Origin: Nitrospira sp. bin75
Lineage (GTDB): Bacteria > Nitrospirota > Nitrospiria > Nitrospirales > UBA8639
Reading direction: 5' to 3'
NCBI GenBank assembly: GCA_002238765.1
Contig: MPMZ01000014.1
Span: 1-54,036 of the forward strand
Length of the DNA stretch: 54,036 nt
Shown: piece by piece, positions 1-7,988 of the stretch
How positions within the stretch are numbered: position 1 is the stretch's first letter
How the letters are laid out: each line of letters begins with the position of its first letter
Notes under the pieces: model-generated
What the model was told of the DNA's origin: nothing
The model's database searches: none
What the model saw: the letters and a program-made list of their open reading frames with translations, nothing else
Made by a program: the position numbers and the translations under genes

Positions 1-741
1 GCCTTGGCTCGTTCCACGCTCCAGCGTGATGATGACGTTCTCCTGCAACACTTCATCATCCTTAAAGGCCTTATTTCTCGATGCGAACAGGTGTATCTGC
101 AGGATGGCCGCACGTTCCAGAACATATTCACGGAAGGGTCGGTAGTATGGCCCATTACAGAAACTGCGCGGTACGATTGCAACAAGTTGACCGTAATCCT
201 CCAGCAAAGATAAAGACAGGGCCACAAACGCTGAATACAGATTGACGGTTTCAATGCCGACTCGCCGCAGTGCCGAACGGTAAAGAGAGCAACTGCGTAT
301 TTTCTTGTAGGGAGGATTAAGGATGGCGTGGGTGTATCTTGGAAGGGCCTCGGCAAATAGATCCCCGGACAGCGAAGCTACCGCAGCATAGACGAAGTCG
401 TCACCCCTGATGTTTGATGCGACGTTTGGATACCGTCCGTATTCCTCCAGCGATTGGATTAAATAGGAGTGAAGGCACTCGTCGATCTCGAAGGCATCGA
501 CTTCGATACGCGGACAATCAAAGCCGCCGCCAGTCCACCTTTCCAAAAAGGCGACGGAAAGAGAACCGATACCGGCCCCGGCATCGAGCAAGCGACAGTT
601 GTTCCCGGATTTTTGAGTAAACAGCCCTGCCATAAATCGAGCGATTTCCGCAGGTGTGAAAAATTGGCCATATTGTGACTTCTTCTTTGGATCAATGGCC
701 TTTGCCACGGTCAGTCTTGACGGCTCAACTTCTGAGAGCAA
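1..741 (-). CDS. N6-adenine DNA methylase, Eco57I-like, 3' end cut by window edge
   Basis: The reading frame stays open for 247 codons to the first base of the window, so only the N-terminal part is present. It opens with SQYGQFFTP (about residues 21-29), typical of adenine methylases that pair with type II endonucleases. A SAM-binding motif LDAGAGIGSLS follows (about 51-61), then the catalytic NPPY motif (about 141-144). The start is TTG at 741: a stop lies seven codons upstream in frame, and AAGGAGG sits eight bases before the TTG. Two tiny genes precede it on the same strand, and the nearest one ends 16 bases upstream, so an operon is likely. Family knowledge suggests it protects DNA by methylating adenine. 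A BsuBI/PstI-like or similar endonuclease could lie beyond the window; that is inference. Confidence 0.85.
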   Translation of the reverse strand, partial: MLSEVEPSRLTVAKAIDPKKKSQYGQFFTPAEIARFMAGLFTQKSGNNCRLLDAGAGIGSLSVAFLERWTGGGFDCPRIEVDAFEIDECLHSYLIQSLEEYGRYPNVASNIRGDDFVYAAVASLSGDLFAEALPRYTHAILNPPYKKIRSCSLYRSALRRVGIETVNLYSAFVALSLSLLEDYGQLVAIVPRSFCNGPYYRPFREYVLERAAILQIHLFASRNKAFKDDEVLQENVIITLERGTSQG

Positions 742-757
742 AGGATTGCCTCCTTAT

Positions 758-910
758 TTATGGAGATGCGTCGTCGTTTTCATCCGGGAAGATCTTCGAG
801 TTCCAGAACGAATCGATAACCTCCTGGGGCGTCTCGTCAAAATCCGGAGCGATCCAGATCTGACCTTTCAATGCACCAAGTTTGCGTTTGGTCTTAGGCT
901 TACTTTCCAT
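758..910 (-). CDS. 50-residue protein matching the C-terminal half of a Phd-like antitoxin
   Basis: This small gene encodes 50 residues. From LKGQIWIAPDFDETPQEVI onward it is nearly identical to the C-terminal half of the 84-residue antitoxin at 8369-8623, including SFWNSKIFPDE. The N-terminal DNA-binding half of that antitoxin is absent. Its ATG lies inside the 3' end of the upstream 93-residue gene (11-base overlap), and it ends 16 bases before the TTG of the methylase, whose ribosome binding site lies in that gap. In this antitoxin type the C-terminal part usually wraps the toxin, so it could be a toxin-binding remnant or solitary antidote. It may also be a decayed duplicate. Translation is plausible from the tight spacing but unproven. 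Confidence 0.55.
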   Translation of the reverse strand: MESKPKTKRKLGALKGQIWIAPDFDETPQEVIDSFWNSKIFPDENDDASP

Positions 911-1181
911 GATTTCCCCACAACCTCTGAATCCACTCCGAAAACAGTTTTTCGGCTAACATGCGTCTCCTTTCGTTATCGGGCTCATCGGACGCCTGCT
1001 CTGCTTCGTATTTCAACTGAATAAATTCAGCCATTCTTTCCTTTATTGTGTCTAATAGCAATTGTAATTCCGCACGATTCTCCAAAAAAAGAAATGGCAC
1101 TCTAATGATTGGAGGCTTTATCTGAGATGTAATAGGACTGGATAACGGCATGCGACGTTCACGCTCATTTCTCTCTATCAT
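900..1181 (-). CDS. Hypothetical protein, 93 residues, first gene of a methylase operon
   Basis: I do not recognise this family. The product is a highly charged, probably helical soluble protein. Its N-terminus is rich in Arg and Glu, and a likely amphipathic helix runs over about residues 30-90 (ENRAELQLLLDTIKERMAEF, then acidic and basic stretches). There is no signal peptide or membrane segment. AAAGGGA lies about 13 bases before the ATG at 1181, a weak ribosome binding site; an internal ATG at codon 11 is an alternative. It overlaps the next gene by 11 bases, and the methylase follows, so the three are probably co-transcribed. A role as a small control or accessory protein of the methylase is possible, but nothing in the sequence demonstrates it. 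Confidence 0.5.
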   Translation of the reverse strand: MIERNERERRMPLSSPITSQIKPPIIRVPFLFLENRAELQLLLDTIKERMAEFIQLKYEAEQASDEPDNERRRMLAEKLFSEWIQRLWGNHGK

Positions 1182-1382
1182 TCGTATATAATTCCCTTTC
1201 TTTTAATGTATATTGAGATGTCCATCTCGATGGAAGACCGTATGATAATGCAACACAACGTCGGTTCTCAGGGTACTCGGCCGTAGTCTGCCGGATGAGG
1301 GCGTCTTCAATAGAGGTGGATGGAGATACCTATTACCAATTGTGACGACCTTGCAGCTATGCCGGTCAATGACTGCCATCCT

Positions 1383-1820
1383 TCATGACGTATCGCGCGC
1401 GGGCCGGCGCCATCGCAAACCTTCGAAGCGTGCGAAATCACGGTCGAGCGTAATCCATTCACAGCCGGACTCGATCGCCAAAGCAGCGAAATACGCGTCC
1501 GGTATCAAGTTGCCCATAGTTTCCGCACCCCGATACAGTCGCGTAAATATCTCCCAATGCCTGGGGCCTGGGCTGACTGGAATACACTGGGGCTGGCTCC
1601 TGATCACGTTTGCGAATTGCAGGGCCTCATCCGGTGGACTTGGGCGGATGAAAACACGGGGATGTGTGACGATGCGGAGGAATCCGCTCAACACCAGATC
1701 GGATACGGCAAATGCTTCGTCCCCGCCAAGCACGGCCTCAAGCCACGGCCGGCAAGACCCGTGTTCCGAAGCGTCGTCACGATACGCCGCGACAAGGACG
1801 TTCACGTCAGGGAGGACCAT
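1383..1820 (-). CDS. VapC-type PIN-domain ribonuclease toxin
   Basis: The product is about 145 residues and begins MVLPDVNVLVAAY, the first acidic site of a PIN fold (Asp5). It continues with SDLVLSGFLRIVTHPRVF, then IPDAYFAALA and TLDRDFARF, which carry the later acidic residues. These are the features of the COG1848-like VapC branch, whose members cleave RNA, often tRNA, when released from antitoxin. I chose the ATG at 1820 because the PIN fold starts there, and because the overlap with the upstream antitoxin stop (14 bases) is typical of translational coupling. A longer in-frame start 13 codons upstream would lie wholly inside the antitoxin gene. Confidence 0.85.
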   Translation of the reverse strand: MVLPDVNVLVAAYRDDASEHGSCRPWLEAVLGGDEAFAVSDLVLSGFLRIVTHPRVFIRPSPPDEALQFANVIRSQPQCIPVSPGPRHWEIFTRLYRGAETMGNLIPDAYFAALAIESGCEWITLDRDFARFEGLRWRRPARDTS

Positions 1821-2055
1821 TATTCCCTTCGATGAGATCAAGCAGAGAGGCCGAATCACTCAGGTCCACGCCGGGCATCACTCCTGTTCCATGGAACAGA
1901 GGCAGGTCAACGGCAGGTCGCTTCGTAGTGCGACGTCGGGATAGAGACTCGCGGAGAGCGTCCTGAATGACGGCCGTCAGTGTCTTCCCAGTGTCCGCAG
2001 CAATCCCCTTTAGCTCGGTGAATAGATGGTCATCAATATGAATCGTTGTACGCAT
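1807..2055 (-). CDS. VapB-type ribbon-helix-helix antitoxin
   Basis: This 82-residue protein starts MRTTIHIDDHLF, a ribbon-helix-helix strand followed by helices (ELKGIAADTGKTLTAVIQDA), so it should bind operator DNA as a dimer. The C-terminal tail (about residues 45-82) is Pro/Asp rich and would cap the toxin. I chose ATG 2055 over the one four codons upstream because the upstream ATG falls within the predicted -10 box. That leaves almost no 5' leader. It overlaps the toxin gene by 14 bases. Autorepression through the AT-rich repeats just upstream is likely from family behaviour. Confidence 0.85.
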   Translation of the reverse strand: MRTTIHIDDHLFTELKGIAADTGKTLTAVIQDALRESLSRRRTTKRPAVDLPLFHGTGVMPGVDLSDSASLLDLIEGNNGPP

Positions 2056-2062
2056 ACATAAA

Positions 2063-2091
2063 AACATACATAATATACATATTTATGTCAA
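2063..2091 (-). promoter_or_regulatory. Promoter of the vapBC pair, probably leaderless
   Basis: On the minus strand a perfect -35 box TTGACA (2091-2086) is followed after 17 bases by TATGTT (2068-2063). The ATG at 2055 lies seven bases further on, so transcription should start at or next to the start codon. The spacer is full of TATGTAT/ATACATA repeats that could serve as antitoxin operator sites. Confidence 0.6.
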
Positions 2092-2192
2092 CAGTGAGGC
2101 GGCCGTGCTGCTGCCCTGACTGATTGCCCCTTCCCTTTCTGGTCCTCGTCATCGCAAATCCAGAAGCGTGTAGTGCTATTATGGATTAGGTA

Positions 2193-2222
2193 TTGTGACC
2201 ATGGTCGTGACTATAGTATTAT
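2193..2222 (+). promoter_or_regulatory. Predicted promoter of the second antitoxin-toxin pair
   Basis: TTGTGA (2193-2198) and TATTAT (2217-2222) are spaced by 18 bases and lie about 40 bases before the antitoxin start. The overlapping sequence GTGACCATGGTCGTGAC contains the palindrome GACCATGGTC, a possible operator. Confidence 0.4.
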
Positions 2223-2262
2223 AGGAACGTGATCAACAACAAAGAGGATGGAGTTGGAGAAG

Positions 2263-2538
2263 ATGGGCAACGATAACGTAGCTGGTTCCCGCATGATCAA
2301 GGCATCCGAGTTCAAGGCCAAGTGTCTGAAGCTGATGGACGAGGTGGCAGACAGCGGCGCCGAGATCGTCATTACCAAGAACGGCCAACCGGTCTCGCGG
2401 CTCGTGCCGTATCGCGAGAAGCCGAAGAGTCTGTTTGGCATTGACAAGGGAAGATTCAAGATACTTGGCGACATCATTGAGCCCCTGGACGTCGAGTGGG
2501 AAGCCAACACCGGCCAGACTGGGGACGGTGACAGGTGA
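2263..2538 (+). CDS. Phd/YefM-type antitoxin
   Basis: The protein has the Phd/YefM layout: an N-terminal MIKASEFKAKCLKLMDEVAD segment, then the conserved IVITKNGQPVSRLVPY strand (residues about 34-49 of this start), then a toxin-binding tail. ATG 2263 is preferred because GGAG lies nine bases upstream. ATG 2248 (five codons longer) follows directly on AAAGAGG with no spacing, and ATG 2293 begins the conserved domain but lacks a clear ribosome binding site. Its TGA overlaps the toxin GTG by four bases (GTGA). Such antitoxins repress their own operon and neutralise the PIN toxin. Confidence 0.85.
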   Translation: MGNDNVAGSRMIKASEFKAKCLKLMDEVADSGAEIVITKNGQPVSRLVPYREKPKSLFGIDKGRFKILGDIIEPLDVEWEANTGQTGDGDR

Positions 2539-2933
2539 TTCTCCTCGATACGCACGTTGTGCTGTGGTTGAGAGGGGGTGAGGCGCGATTGGGAGCGAGG
2601 GCTCGCCGCGAAATCGACCAGGCATGGCAGTCCGGTGAAGTTGGCGTCTCCGCGATCTCGTTCTGGGAAATAGCGATGCTCAAGGAGAGGGGCCGGATCG
2701 AATTCCCCGAAGACGTCGGCCTGTGGCGTCGGAAGCAATTGGAACAGGGGATGATTGAAATCGCCGTCGATGGGGCGATTGGAATCCGCTCGATCAGCCT
2801 TGCCGATTTCCATGCCGACCCGGCCGACCGTCTGATCGTCGCGACCGCGTTGGAGGGCCACCGTCTCGTGACCGCTGACGAACGCATTCTCGGTTGGGCG
2901 GGTCGGCTGCGCCGGCTGCGAGCCACGGAATGA
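2535..2933 (+). CDS. VapC-type PIN-domain toxin
   Basis: This 132-residue protein shows all four acidic positions of an active PIN ribonuclease: MILLDTHVVLWL (Asp5), ISFWEIAML (Glu), DPADRLIVATA (Asp) and LVTADERIL (Asp). The last two motifs are those of the COG3744-like VapC branch that pairs with Phd-type antitoxins, which matches its neighbour. It starts with GTG within the antitoxin stop region, so translation is probably coupled. The module runs opposite to most genes of the island, which suggests it is an independent insertion. The C-terminus (GRLRRLRATE) is short and basic. Confidence 0.88.
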   Translation: MILLDTHVVLWLRGGEARLGARARREIDQAWQSGEVGVSAISFWEIAMLKERGRIEFPEDVGLWRRKQLEQGMIEIAVDGAIGIRSISLADFHADPADRLIVATALEGHRLVTADERILGWAGRLRRLRATE

Positions 2934-3042
2934 GGGGCTGTAGCGGCTGTTAGGCGTGATGCAGGAAGACGCTCCTTTTACTCGTGTGGCTGGGCCTACG
3001 AGGGCGATGAGTCTAAAGTGAATGCATCGCTTTGCTCTTCCG

Positions 3043-6000
3043 TCATGCCATTGCCCCGCTTTGATAGTATGGCGACGGCACCGTTGGGTAGGCGCGGAAC
3101 ACGTGCCGGAATACGTCATCGGACTTGGTTGCAACTTCGTCGTCAGAGTAAACGCCGGTGGGCAGGCCGGTCGTTTCGTTATAAAGGAAGTCCCGGATAG
3201 CGACCACAACCGCATCCCGGGTCGTTTCTTTTTCGCGCCATTGGTCGACGCGGAGTTTCTCGGTCTTCAACGTCCGTAGCAGTTCGACGGCGACGTCTTT
3301 GATCCGCTTGATCTCGGCTGCGTTCAGGTCCGGCTTCTTCAGCAAGTCGAAAATCGCCAGTGACTCCTCGTCCAAATTCTCCCGGACCGCGCGCCGTTCC
3401 TCATTGTCCAATTCCTGCGCCAATTTGAGCAGTGCCTCGAACGTCTGTTCGATCGTCATCCGATCCTTTTCGCGGTTGTACTTTGCGACGGTCTCTTCAT
3501 AGTGCTTCTGAAAATCGGCGCGCAGGGGGTTTTGCGCCAGCAGGCGCTGTACCCGCTTCTCCAGAACGTGCCTCAAGTCTTGAACAAGCGAGTTCTTGTT
3601 CTGGTAACGCTGAAATTCTCGCTTCAGTTGCTCAAAGTCGATATGGCTGATGTCGTAAGGTACAGGCATGGGATCGTCGGCCGCGAGTTCAGGCTGCACC
3701 TCTATCGCCTCGTCCACCACCTCGTGTAGCTTGCGGATGATGTCTCTGATGTCGGCCTGCTCACGATCTTGCTGAAGGCTCTTATACACGATGTTGATGG
3801 CGTCGCGGTCCGCCCTATGGGCGTTGACGTCCTTCACGTTGATACAAGCCCTGAATTTCTTGAATGCCTCGCGGCACATCACCTCGAATCGCTTTCGGGT
3901 TTCGTCATTTTCGTTGGCAGCTTCCTTACACGCCACGATGGCGGCGTTGCGCTCGAAGCCGGTCTTCCGGATGACGTCGTCCAGCGATGCTCCTCGCTCA
4001 TCAAGGAAAGCCCGCACGAAGGCAATAGCCTCGGCCAAGTCGACCAGCAGATCTTCATCCGGCTTGGCCGGATCGGTCTCGTCGACGCGGCCAGGCTGCG
4101 TCCCGGCAAAAGTCGCCAGCGCCCTGCGCAGGTGTTTCAGAACGCCGCAGTAATCCACGATCATGCCGTTGTTCTTGCCCTCGTTTACCCGGTTCGCGCG
4201 GGCGATGGCTTGCATCAGGGTGTGGGCCTTGAACGGCTTGTCGAGGTAGAGGGTGGAAAGGCTGGGTACGTCGAAGCCGGTCAACCACATGGCACACACA
4301 ATGGCGATACGGAAGGGGTGTTCTTCCTCTTTGAAGGCCTCGTCCAAATCCATTCGCTGCATGTTGCGGAAACGCGGCTTGCTACGCATCGACTCGGGCA
4401 GGTCCATGCCCTCCTTGATGAGCCTCCGGTGCGGGGTAACGTCCAGATCCCACCCCTGGAACTTCTTCACCTCCCCCTGCTCCTCACTCACCACTACCGC
4501 CACGCGGGTCTCGCGCATCCAGTCGATCTGCCGCTTCAGGTAGATCGACTCCTGCTCGTCGGTTGTCCGTGACGTTTCTGCTTCCAATTCCTTGATACGC
4601 TCGTTCCAGTAGAACCCGATCAGCTTGTGCATCCGCACGCAAGTCAACTTGTCGATACAGACCAGCATCGCCTTGCCGGTTTCCCAGGCCGTCGAGTAGT
4701 GCCGTACGAAGTCCTGCGCAATCTGATCGAGTCGCTTGCCCGCGGTGACGACGTGATAGTCGCGCTTGAGTTCCTGCTCCAGACGTTGCTCCACGTCGAC
4801 GTTATCGGTCTCCCATTCTTCCAGCTTCCCGGCGATACGTTCGTTCAGGTCGCCGATGGCCACCCCCAGCTTGTCGCCGCGTGCGTCGTAGAAGAGCGGC
4901 ACGGTCGCCTTATCCTCCACGGCCCGCTGGAAGTCGTAGGTCGAAACGTACTCGCCGAACATCCGTCGCGTGATCTCGTCTTCCGTGAACAGCGGGGTGC
5001 CGGTGAAGCCGATGTAGCTTGCGTTGGGCAGGGCGTTTCGCATGTTGAGCGCCAACGTGCCGTACTGGGTACGGTGCGCCTCGTCGGTGATGATGATGAC
5101 GTCGTCGCGTTGCGTGTAACTTTCGCCTTCGGCCACTTGCTTGTTGAACTTCTGGATCAGCGAGAAGACGTGCGATTTGTGCTCAGCCAGTAACCGGCGC
5201 AGGTGTTCGCCGCTTGAAGTCCGGCATGGGTCGCGGTCATGGTCCACGACGCCGCAGCCGGCAAACGTCTTGTAAATCTGGGTGTCGAGGTCGTCTCGGT
5301 CAGTGAGAATGAGGAAAGTAAAGTTGCCGCCGAGTTTCCGGTGCACCTTGCGGGTGAATATCACCATCGAGTAACTCTTGCCGGCCCCTTGGGTGTGCCA
5401 GAAGACGCCCAGCTTGCCTTGTCGCGCCTCGCGGTTTCGCACCGCAGCGATGGCCCGGTTCACACCCAGGAACTGGTGATTGCGGGCAATGATTTTCTTC
5501 GGCTCGCCCGACGACTCGTCGAAGAGAATGAAGTTCTCCACAAGATCCATGAAGTTACGCTTGTCGCAGACGCCCTTGAGCAACGTCTCCATGTCCACCA
5601 CGCCGGGTTCTTCTTCGGCCAGCCGCTTCCATTCGTGAAAGTGCTCCCACTTGCTGGTAATGCTGCCGATCTTCGCCTTCTCGCCGTTACCGAACATCAC
5701 CACCGCGTTGTGGTGGAAGACATGGGGAATGGTGTCGCGGTAATCCGAGTAGTTGTCCTCAAAAGCAGTCCTGAGGTCCCGGTGGATGTTCTTGCACTCG
5801 ATGAAGAGCAACGGCAGACCGTTGACAAAGCCGACGACGTCCGCCCGGCGGCGGTAGAGGTCACCTTTGATCCACAACTCGCGGACGCAGAGGAAATCGT
5901 TGTTCTCCGGTGTCTCGAAGTCGAAGACTCGCAACCGCTCCCGTACCGGCTCGCCCTTGTCGTTACGGAAGGTGACCAGTACGCCGTCGCGGATCAGGTC

Positions 6001-6291
6001 GTATTTTTCACGGTTGGCGGTGACGATGGTCTGCGAGGCCACGGTAGCGGTGATCTGTCGCACCGCGTCGTCGTAGGCGTCGTCCGGCAGTCCCGGATTC
6101 AATTCCGCCAATTTCCCGCGTAGCGCGCGCGTCAGCACCACCTCGCGCTCGGACGCGCGTCCAAGCAGGCTCTCCGGCCCGAAGTCCTCGTTGTGATAGG
6201 CGTAGACGGATTTCCAGCCGAGTTGCCGTTCCAGATATTCGGCCGTGGTCTGCTGGACAAGAGTGTCTTCGGTGTAAGGAGCCGGGGTCAT
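3043..6291 (-). CDS. hsdR: Type I restriction endonuclease, motor subunit R
   Basis: At 1082 residues this has normal HsdR length. The N-terminal nuclease region contains RADVVGFVNGLPLLFIECKN (about residues 148-168), with the Asp and Glu-x-Lys of a PD-(D/E)XK site. A superfamily 2 translocase follows, with Walker A HTQGAGKS (about 297-304), ITDEAHR (about 401-407) and FTGTPLF. The C-terminal third is helical and charged and should dock to the methylase core. It forms the restriction complex with HsdM and HsdS, encoded about 7-10 kb upstream on the same strand. It overlaps the preceding AlbA_2 gene by four bases (ATGA at 6288-6291), so those two are co-translated. No break or missing motif is visible. 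Confidence 0.95.
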   Translation of the reverse strand: MTPAPYTEDTLVQQTTAEYLERQLGWKSVYAYHNEDFGPESLLGRASEREVVLTRALRGKLAELNPGLPDDAYDDAVRQITATVASQTIVTANREKYDLIRDGVLVTFRNDKGEPVRERLRVFDFETPENNDFLCVRELWIKGDLYRRRADVVGFVNGLPLLFIECKNIHRDLRTAFEDNYSDYRDTIPHVFHHNAVVMFGNGEKAKIGSITSKWEHFHEWKRLAEEEPGVVDMETLLKGVCDKRNFMDLVENFILFDESSGEPKKIIARNHQFLGVNRAIAAVRNREARQGKLGVFWHTQGAGKSYSMVIFTRKVHRKLGGNFTFLILTDRDDLDTQIYKTFAGCGVVDHDRDPCRTSSGEHLRRLLAEHKSHVFSLIQKFNKQVAEGESYTQRDDVIIITDEAHRTQYGTLALNMRNALPNASYIGFTGTPLFTEDEITRRMFGEYVSTYDFQRAVEDKATVPLFYDARGDKLGVAIGDLNERIAGKLEEWETDNVDVEQRLEQELKRDYHVVTAGKRLDQIAQDFVRHYSTAWETGKAMLVCIDKLTCVRMHKLIGFYWNERIKELEAETSRTTDEQESIYLKRQIDWMRETRVAVVVSEEQGEVKKFQGWDLDVTPHRRLIKEGMDLPESMRSKPRFRNMQRMDLDEAFKEEEHPFRIAIVCAMWLTGFDVPSLSTLYLDKPFKAHTLMQAIARANRVNEGKNNGMIVDYCGVLKHLRRALATFAGTQPGRVDETDPAKPDEDLLVDLAEAIAFVRAFLDERGASLDDVIRKTGFERNAAIVACKEAANENDETRKRFEVMCREAFKKFRACINVKDVNAHRADRDAINIVYKSLQQDREQADIRDIIRKLHEVVDEAIEVQPELAADDPMPVPYDISHIDFEQLKREFQRYQNKNSLVQDLRHVLEKRVQRLLAQNPLRADFQKHYEETVAKYNREKDRMTIEQTFEALLKLAQELDNEERRAVRENLDEESLAIFDLLKKPDLNAAEIKRIKDVAVELLRTLKTEKLRVDQWREKETTRDAVVVAIRDFLYNETTGLPTGVYSDDEVATKSDDVFRHVFRAYPTVPSPYYQSGAMA

Positions 6292-7793
6292 GATGATCTC
6301 CCCTCCAAATTCGCCAACCGTCTCTTGCCGTTTTCCGTGAGTCTGTATTTCTGCAACCGGCTGTTGGGTTTCTCCGGAATCGTGTATTCGATCAACTCGC
6401 CATCCACCAACGAACGAATCATCTTGTTGAGCTGGCCTGAGACAGTACTCTGACCCAAGCCGGTCGAGATGGCTGATTTTGCCATGGGAGCCCGACGAAG
6501 AAGTGCCAGAACTCGTTGCTCAAGACTCTCTGGCTGTGACTCTGGCTGTGACTCTGGCTGTGACTCTGGCTGTGACTCTGGCTGTGACTCTGGCTGTGAC
6601 TCTGGCTGTGACTCTGGCTGTGACTCTGGCTGTGACTCTGGCTGTGACTCTGGCTGTGACCCGGTTTGGTCCCTAACTTGGTCGGCCGGTCGTGGGAAAG
6701 TGGTCGTCACCCAGTGGTCGGAAACGTCAATAACAGGCTCAGCCACCCCGTGTTCACGGCACAGATCGCGAATGCGCCTGATGCCGGAACCGATTCTCTC
6801 TACCGCTTCCATCCGGTGCAGGATGCCGAACAGTAACGGATTGCGTGGAATGCTCTTGGTACCGAGACCCGCTTCGGTCATGCCGGCGGGCAGCCCGCCC
6901 GGGCTGACAATTTCGAGTCGATCCTTAAAGAGGTAAATCTGCACGTTGGCGGTGGAGCGGTAGTCGCGATGAGCCAAAGCGTTGACGACCGCCTCACGAA
7001 CAGCCTCTTCCGGCAGTTCCGGGCGCTCCTCGCGTTTAACGTGCTTGATAATGTATTCCACGTTGATCTTGGAGAGAATCCAGGCCACCACTTCATCAAT
7101 CATCGAGTAGACGTCGCCATGGAAGTCGCGCCGATCAAGGATTCGTACCTTGTCGGTGCCCATGAAGAGAGCGCAAGCGACGTCGGCACTGACGTTGAAT
7201 TTGCGGATATCCTTTGCCAACAGCCAAGCTCCGGCGTGACTCATGCGCCCGTCTTCGCCGATCAGGTGCAGGTTTCCGAGGGCCGTCCCAGGTTCCATGT
7301 CGGTGGGGATTTTCGCGCGTTTCCTGAAAAGGTCCCAGTTTTTCTCGTCGAGATCGGCTTCAAGGGAGAACTTCTCACAGGCGGTTTCATCGAAGTGGAT
7401 CAGCCCCTCCTTGTAGAAGAACTCACGAATTTCCTCCCGTGACATCTGCTGGCTGCTTGATCCCTCACGGATGAAGAACTTGCCCCCGAAAGAGTAGGGC
7501 TTGCTTTGCTGGGCGGGTACTCTCACGCAGAGCACTTTGCCCGCGCTTGTGATCTCCACCGCAATCGGCGGGTCGGCGGAACGGGCGATTGACTGGGCTT
7601 CTGATTTCAGGCGATTGTGGTTGGCAACCCCGCAGACCTCTCCATCATCCGTCACGCCAAGCAGAATCGTCCCGCCGGTCGCGTTGGCAAAAGCGCATAT
7701 CTCACGGCCAAGTCCGGAAGTGCCGGAGCGCTTGAATTCAGTTGTAAAGCCTTCGCCGAGGGCGACGAGATTGGATAGGTCCCCTTGGTTCAC
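6288..7793 (-). CDS. AlbA_2 / GHKL ATP-binding protein with SQPE repeats, linked to hsdR
   Basis: The 501-residue protein starts with a Schlafen-like AlbA_2 domain (EGFTTEFKRSG, then EICAFANATGGTILLGVTD, about residues 14-50), common in putative transcriptional regulators. A RecG-C-like GHKL ATPase segment follows with EEAVREAVVNALAHRDY (about 263-279) and a G-rich SPGGLPAGM. Residues about 379-422 are eleven perfect SQPE repeats, a flexible polar linker. The C-terminus is a winged-helix domain (SAISTGLGQSTVSGQLNKMI). This architecture is often found next to type I restriction genes, and it overlaps hsdR by four bases. A regulatory role for the restriction locus is inference from context. The DNA repeat behind the linker makes length variation likely. 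Confidence 0.85.
   Translation of the reverse strand: MNQGDLSNLVALGEGFTTEFKRSGTSGLGREICAFANATGGTILLGVTDDGEVCGVANHNRLKSEAQSIARSADPPIAVEITSAGKVLCVRVPAQQSKPYSFGGKFFIREGSSSQQMSREEIREFFYKEGLIHFDETACEKFSLEADLDEKNWDLFRKRAKIPTDMEPGTALGNLHLIGEDGRMSHAGAWLLAKDIRKFNVSADVACALFMGTDKVRILDRRDFHGDVYSMIDEVVAWILSKINVEYIIKHVKREERPELPEEAVREAVVNALAHRDYRSTANVQIYLFKDRLEIVSPGGLPAGMTEAGLGTKSIPRNPLLFGILHRMEAVERIGSGIRRIRDLCREHGVAEPVIDVSDHWVTTTFPRPADQVRDQTGSQPESQPESQPESQPESQPESQPESQPESQPESQPESQPESQPESLEQRVLALLRRAPMAKSAISTGLGQSTVSGQLNKMIRSLVDGELIEYTIPEKPNSRLQKYRLTENGKRRLANLEGRSS
6529..6660 (+). repeat. Eleven perfect tandem copies of a 12-bp unit inside the AlbA_2 gene
   Basis: The unit TCTGGCTGTGAC is repeated exactly eleven times with no mismatch. 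Read on the minus strand it encodes Ser-Gln-Pro-Glu each time. A 12-bp unit preserves the reading frame, so slippage would change linker length without breaking the gene. Confidence 0.97.
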
Positions 7794-7988
7794 ACTGACA
7801 TCTCCTCGTTCACTTTGCCTAGCACGAGAATAGTACGGTCATTGAAGCAACCCGACAAGCTCGCTGGCCCGAAGTCCCCGGGTTGTAGGCGTACACCGAC
7901 TCTAGTCGCATTATCCTTCCAGATTACCCGGCTGTCGTTTGCCGGACGAGGGAGTCTTCGGTGGCGGGGCGAGTGTCGTCCGCGTGGT

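Noticed and set aside
2949-2955. GTTAGGC as an integron attC or attI core after the second toxin gene
   Set aside because: Only one core motif is visible, no matching complementary arm or integrase was found, so chance is more likely.
3299-6123. Several plus-strand open frames (up to 294 codons) inside hsdR
   Set aside because: They are antisense to a complete endonuclease gene and show no motifs.
6529-6660. CRISPR-like array
   Set aside because: The 12-bp units are contiguous with no spacers and lie in frame inside a coding region; this is a protein repeat.
1284-7970. Similar 40-base stretches near 1284 and 7932 (GCCGGA(T/C)GAGGG...GTCTTC), each after a PIN toxin gene
   Set aside because: The similarity is partial (about 70 percent by eye) and too short to define an element; noted only in case more copies exist in the genome.
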